DNA from: JAMXLO01 sp963812505
GTDB taxonomy: Bacteria > Pseudomonadota > Alphaproteobacteria > Acetobacterales > Acetobacteraceae
Reading direction: 5' to 3'
Length of the DNA stretch: 64,000 nucleotides
NCBI GenBank assembly: GCA_963812505.1
Contig: CAWEVM010000015.1
Location: 447,842 to 511,841, forward strand
Part shown: positions 63,464 to 64,000 of the stretch, one piece after another
How positions within the stretch are numbered: the stretch's first letter is position 1
Layout: each line of letters opens with the position of its first letter
Program-made: the position numbers and the translations under genes
Notes under the pieces: generated by a model
Told to the model about the DNA's origin: nothing
The model's input: the letters and a program-made list of their open reading frames with translations, nothing else
The model's database searches: none

Positions 63464-63795
63464 ATGGCGCTTTTCATGTATCAAGCAGCGTACACACCCA
63501 AATCCGGGCCGCACAACTGAAGAACCCGCAAAATCGCGCCGAGACAGTAGGACGCGCGGTCTGCGAGGCTGTCGGGGGTAAACTCGTCGGCGGCTGGTAC
63601 TGTTTCGGCGAATATGACCTGGTGATCATCGCCGATGTGCCGAATGCCGAATGCATGGCGGCAATCGCACTCGCGATCGGTGCCGGCGGCGCTGTCAAAT
63701 CTGCCCAGACGACAGCATTGATGAGCGGCGCGGAAGGCGTGGCCGCTATGTCGAAGGCTGCTTCCGTCGCCGGCGCCTACAAGCCCGCCCGCTAG
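63464..63795 (+). CDS. GYD-domain protein (one-base deletion)
   Basis: ATG 63464 with GGAGG upstream. It starts MALFMYQAAYTPKS, the standard GYD N-terminus, then the frame ends at GPHN. Adding one base near 63505 (AAATCC-GGGCC) restores WAAQLKNPQNRAETVGRAVC then FGEYDLVIIADVPNAECMAA and a 110-residue protein ending AYKPAR. GYD proteins are about 100-residue cytoplasmic proteins of unknown function. Context: upstream of mmsA. The deletion could be sequencing error. Confidence 0.85.
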
Positions 63796-63871
63796 ACGAT
63801 CGACGCGCCCACGCCCCTAGCGGGCAGGCCGAATTCGTCCTAATCCGCCTCTGTGGTTCGCAGGGAGGTTC

Positions 63872-64000
63872 ATGAAGGACATCGGCCATTTCATCGCTGG
63901 CAAGCCGGTTGCCGGCACCAGCGGCAGATACGGCGATGTGTTCAACCCTGCCGCCGGCGAGGTCATCGCTCGCGTGGCGCTGGCCGATGCCGCCGAGGTA
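63872..64000 (+). CDS. mmsA: Methylmalonate-semialdehyde dehydrogenase, N-terminus (cut by window end)
   Basis: ATG 63872 behind a GGGAGG. The 43 visible residues, KDIGHFIAGKPVAGTSGRYG and DVFNPAAGEVIARVALADAA, match the conserved N-terminus of CoA-acylating methylmalonate-semialdehyde dehydrogenase (valine and propionate catabolism). The active-site part is outside the window, so identification is partial. Confidence 0.8.
   Translation, partial: MKDIGHFIAGKPVAGTSGRYGDVFNPAAGEVIARVALADAAEV

Noticed and set aside
1..64000. CRISPR arrays, tRNA or rRNA genes, insertion sequences
   Set aside because: No direct repeat-spacer pattern outside the RTX coding array, no tRNA-like cloverleaf or rRNA sequence and no transposase reading frame were recognised by eye.

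Overview
The window is high-GC DNA from an alphaproteobacterium. The gene set (cbb3 oxidase operon, GT41 'SPINDLY' glycosyltransferase, malate synthase G, isoquinoline 1-oxidoreductase-type enzyme) and the many GC-rich intergenic palindromes would fit Rhodospirillales/Acetobacteraceae. That placement is inference from gene content and base composition; no rRNA or tRNA gene was found to anchor it.

Left part (1-18.8 kb): a 5'-truncated Rieske protein, a small unknown gene, an MFS_3 exporter and a DegT-type sugar aminotransferase are followed by a minus-strand block from about 18.8 down to 5.1 kb that reads like one operon. In transcription order it encodes a ~1,477-residue RTX-like repeat protein, a 1,958-residue protein carrying three consecutive TPR + GT41 glycosyltransferase modules, a hexapeptide acyltransferase, a sugar-nucleotide epimerase, a CmcI-type methyltransferase, glucose-1-phosphate cytidylyltransferase and a secreted Pro-rich protein. 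I propose a dedicated glycosylation system for a secreted repeat protein; this is the most interesting part of the window.

Middle (18.9-33.9 kb): ftsH, glpD, then a complete minus-strand cbb3 oxidase operon (small membrane protein-ccoN-O-Q-P-G-H-I-S) behind a perfect FNR/FixK box shared with a divergent TauE/SafE-like gene. Next come two hsp20 genes behind a CIRCE-type operator, a cupin and a YHS protein.

Aromatic block (33.9-44.9 kb): a CadC-like TPR regulator, an alpha/beta hydrolase, a VOC enzyme, two near-duplicate ring-hydroxylating dioxygenase alpha subunits, one beta subunit, two small unknown proteins and an HlyD/FUSC export pair.

Right part (44.9-64 kb): an argD-like aminotransferase downstream of ilvE, separated by a candidate attenuator with an arginine-rich leader peptide; an RraA-like protein; malate synthase G; a molybdenum hydroxylase pair; an RND efflux pair with a LysR regulator; VOC, GST, amidohydrolase and P1-peptidase genes; a GYD protein; and the start of mmsA.

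Five genes (RTX protein, ccoI, ccoS, first hsp20, GYD) are each broken by a single-base indel whose correction restores a canonical full-length product. Four are insertions and one is a deletion. This pattern favours residual sequencing error, though real mutation cannot be excluded.
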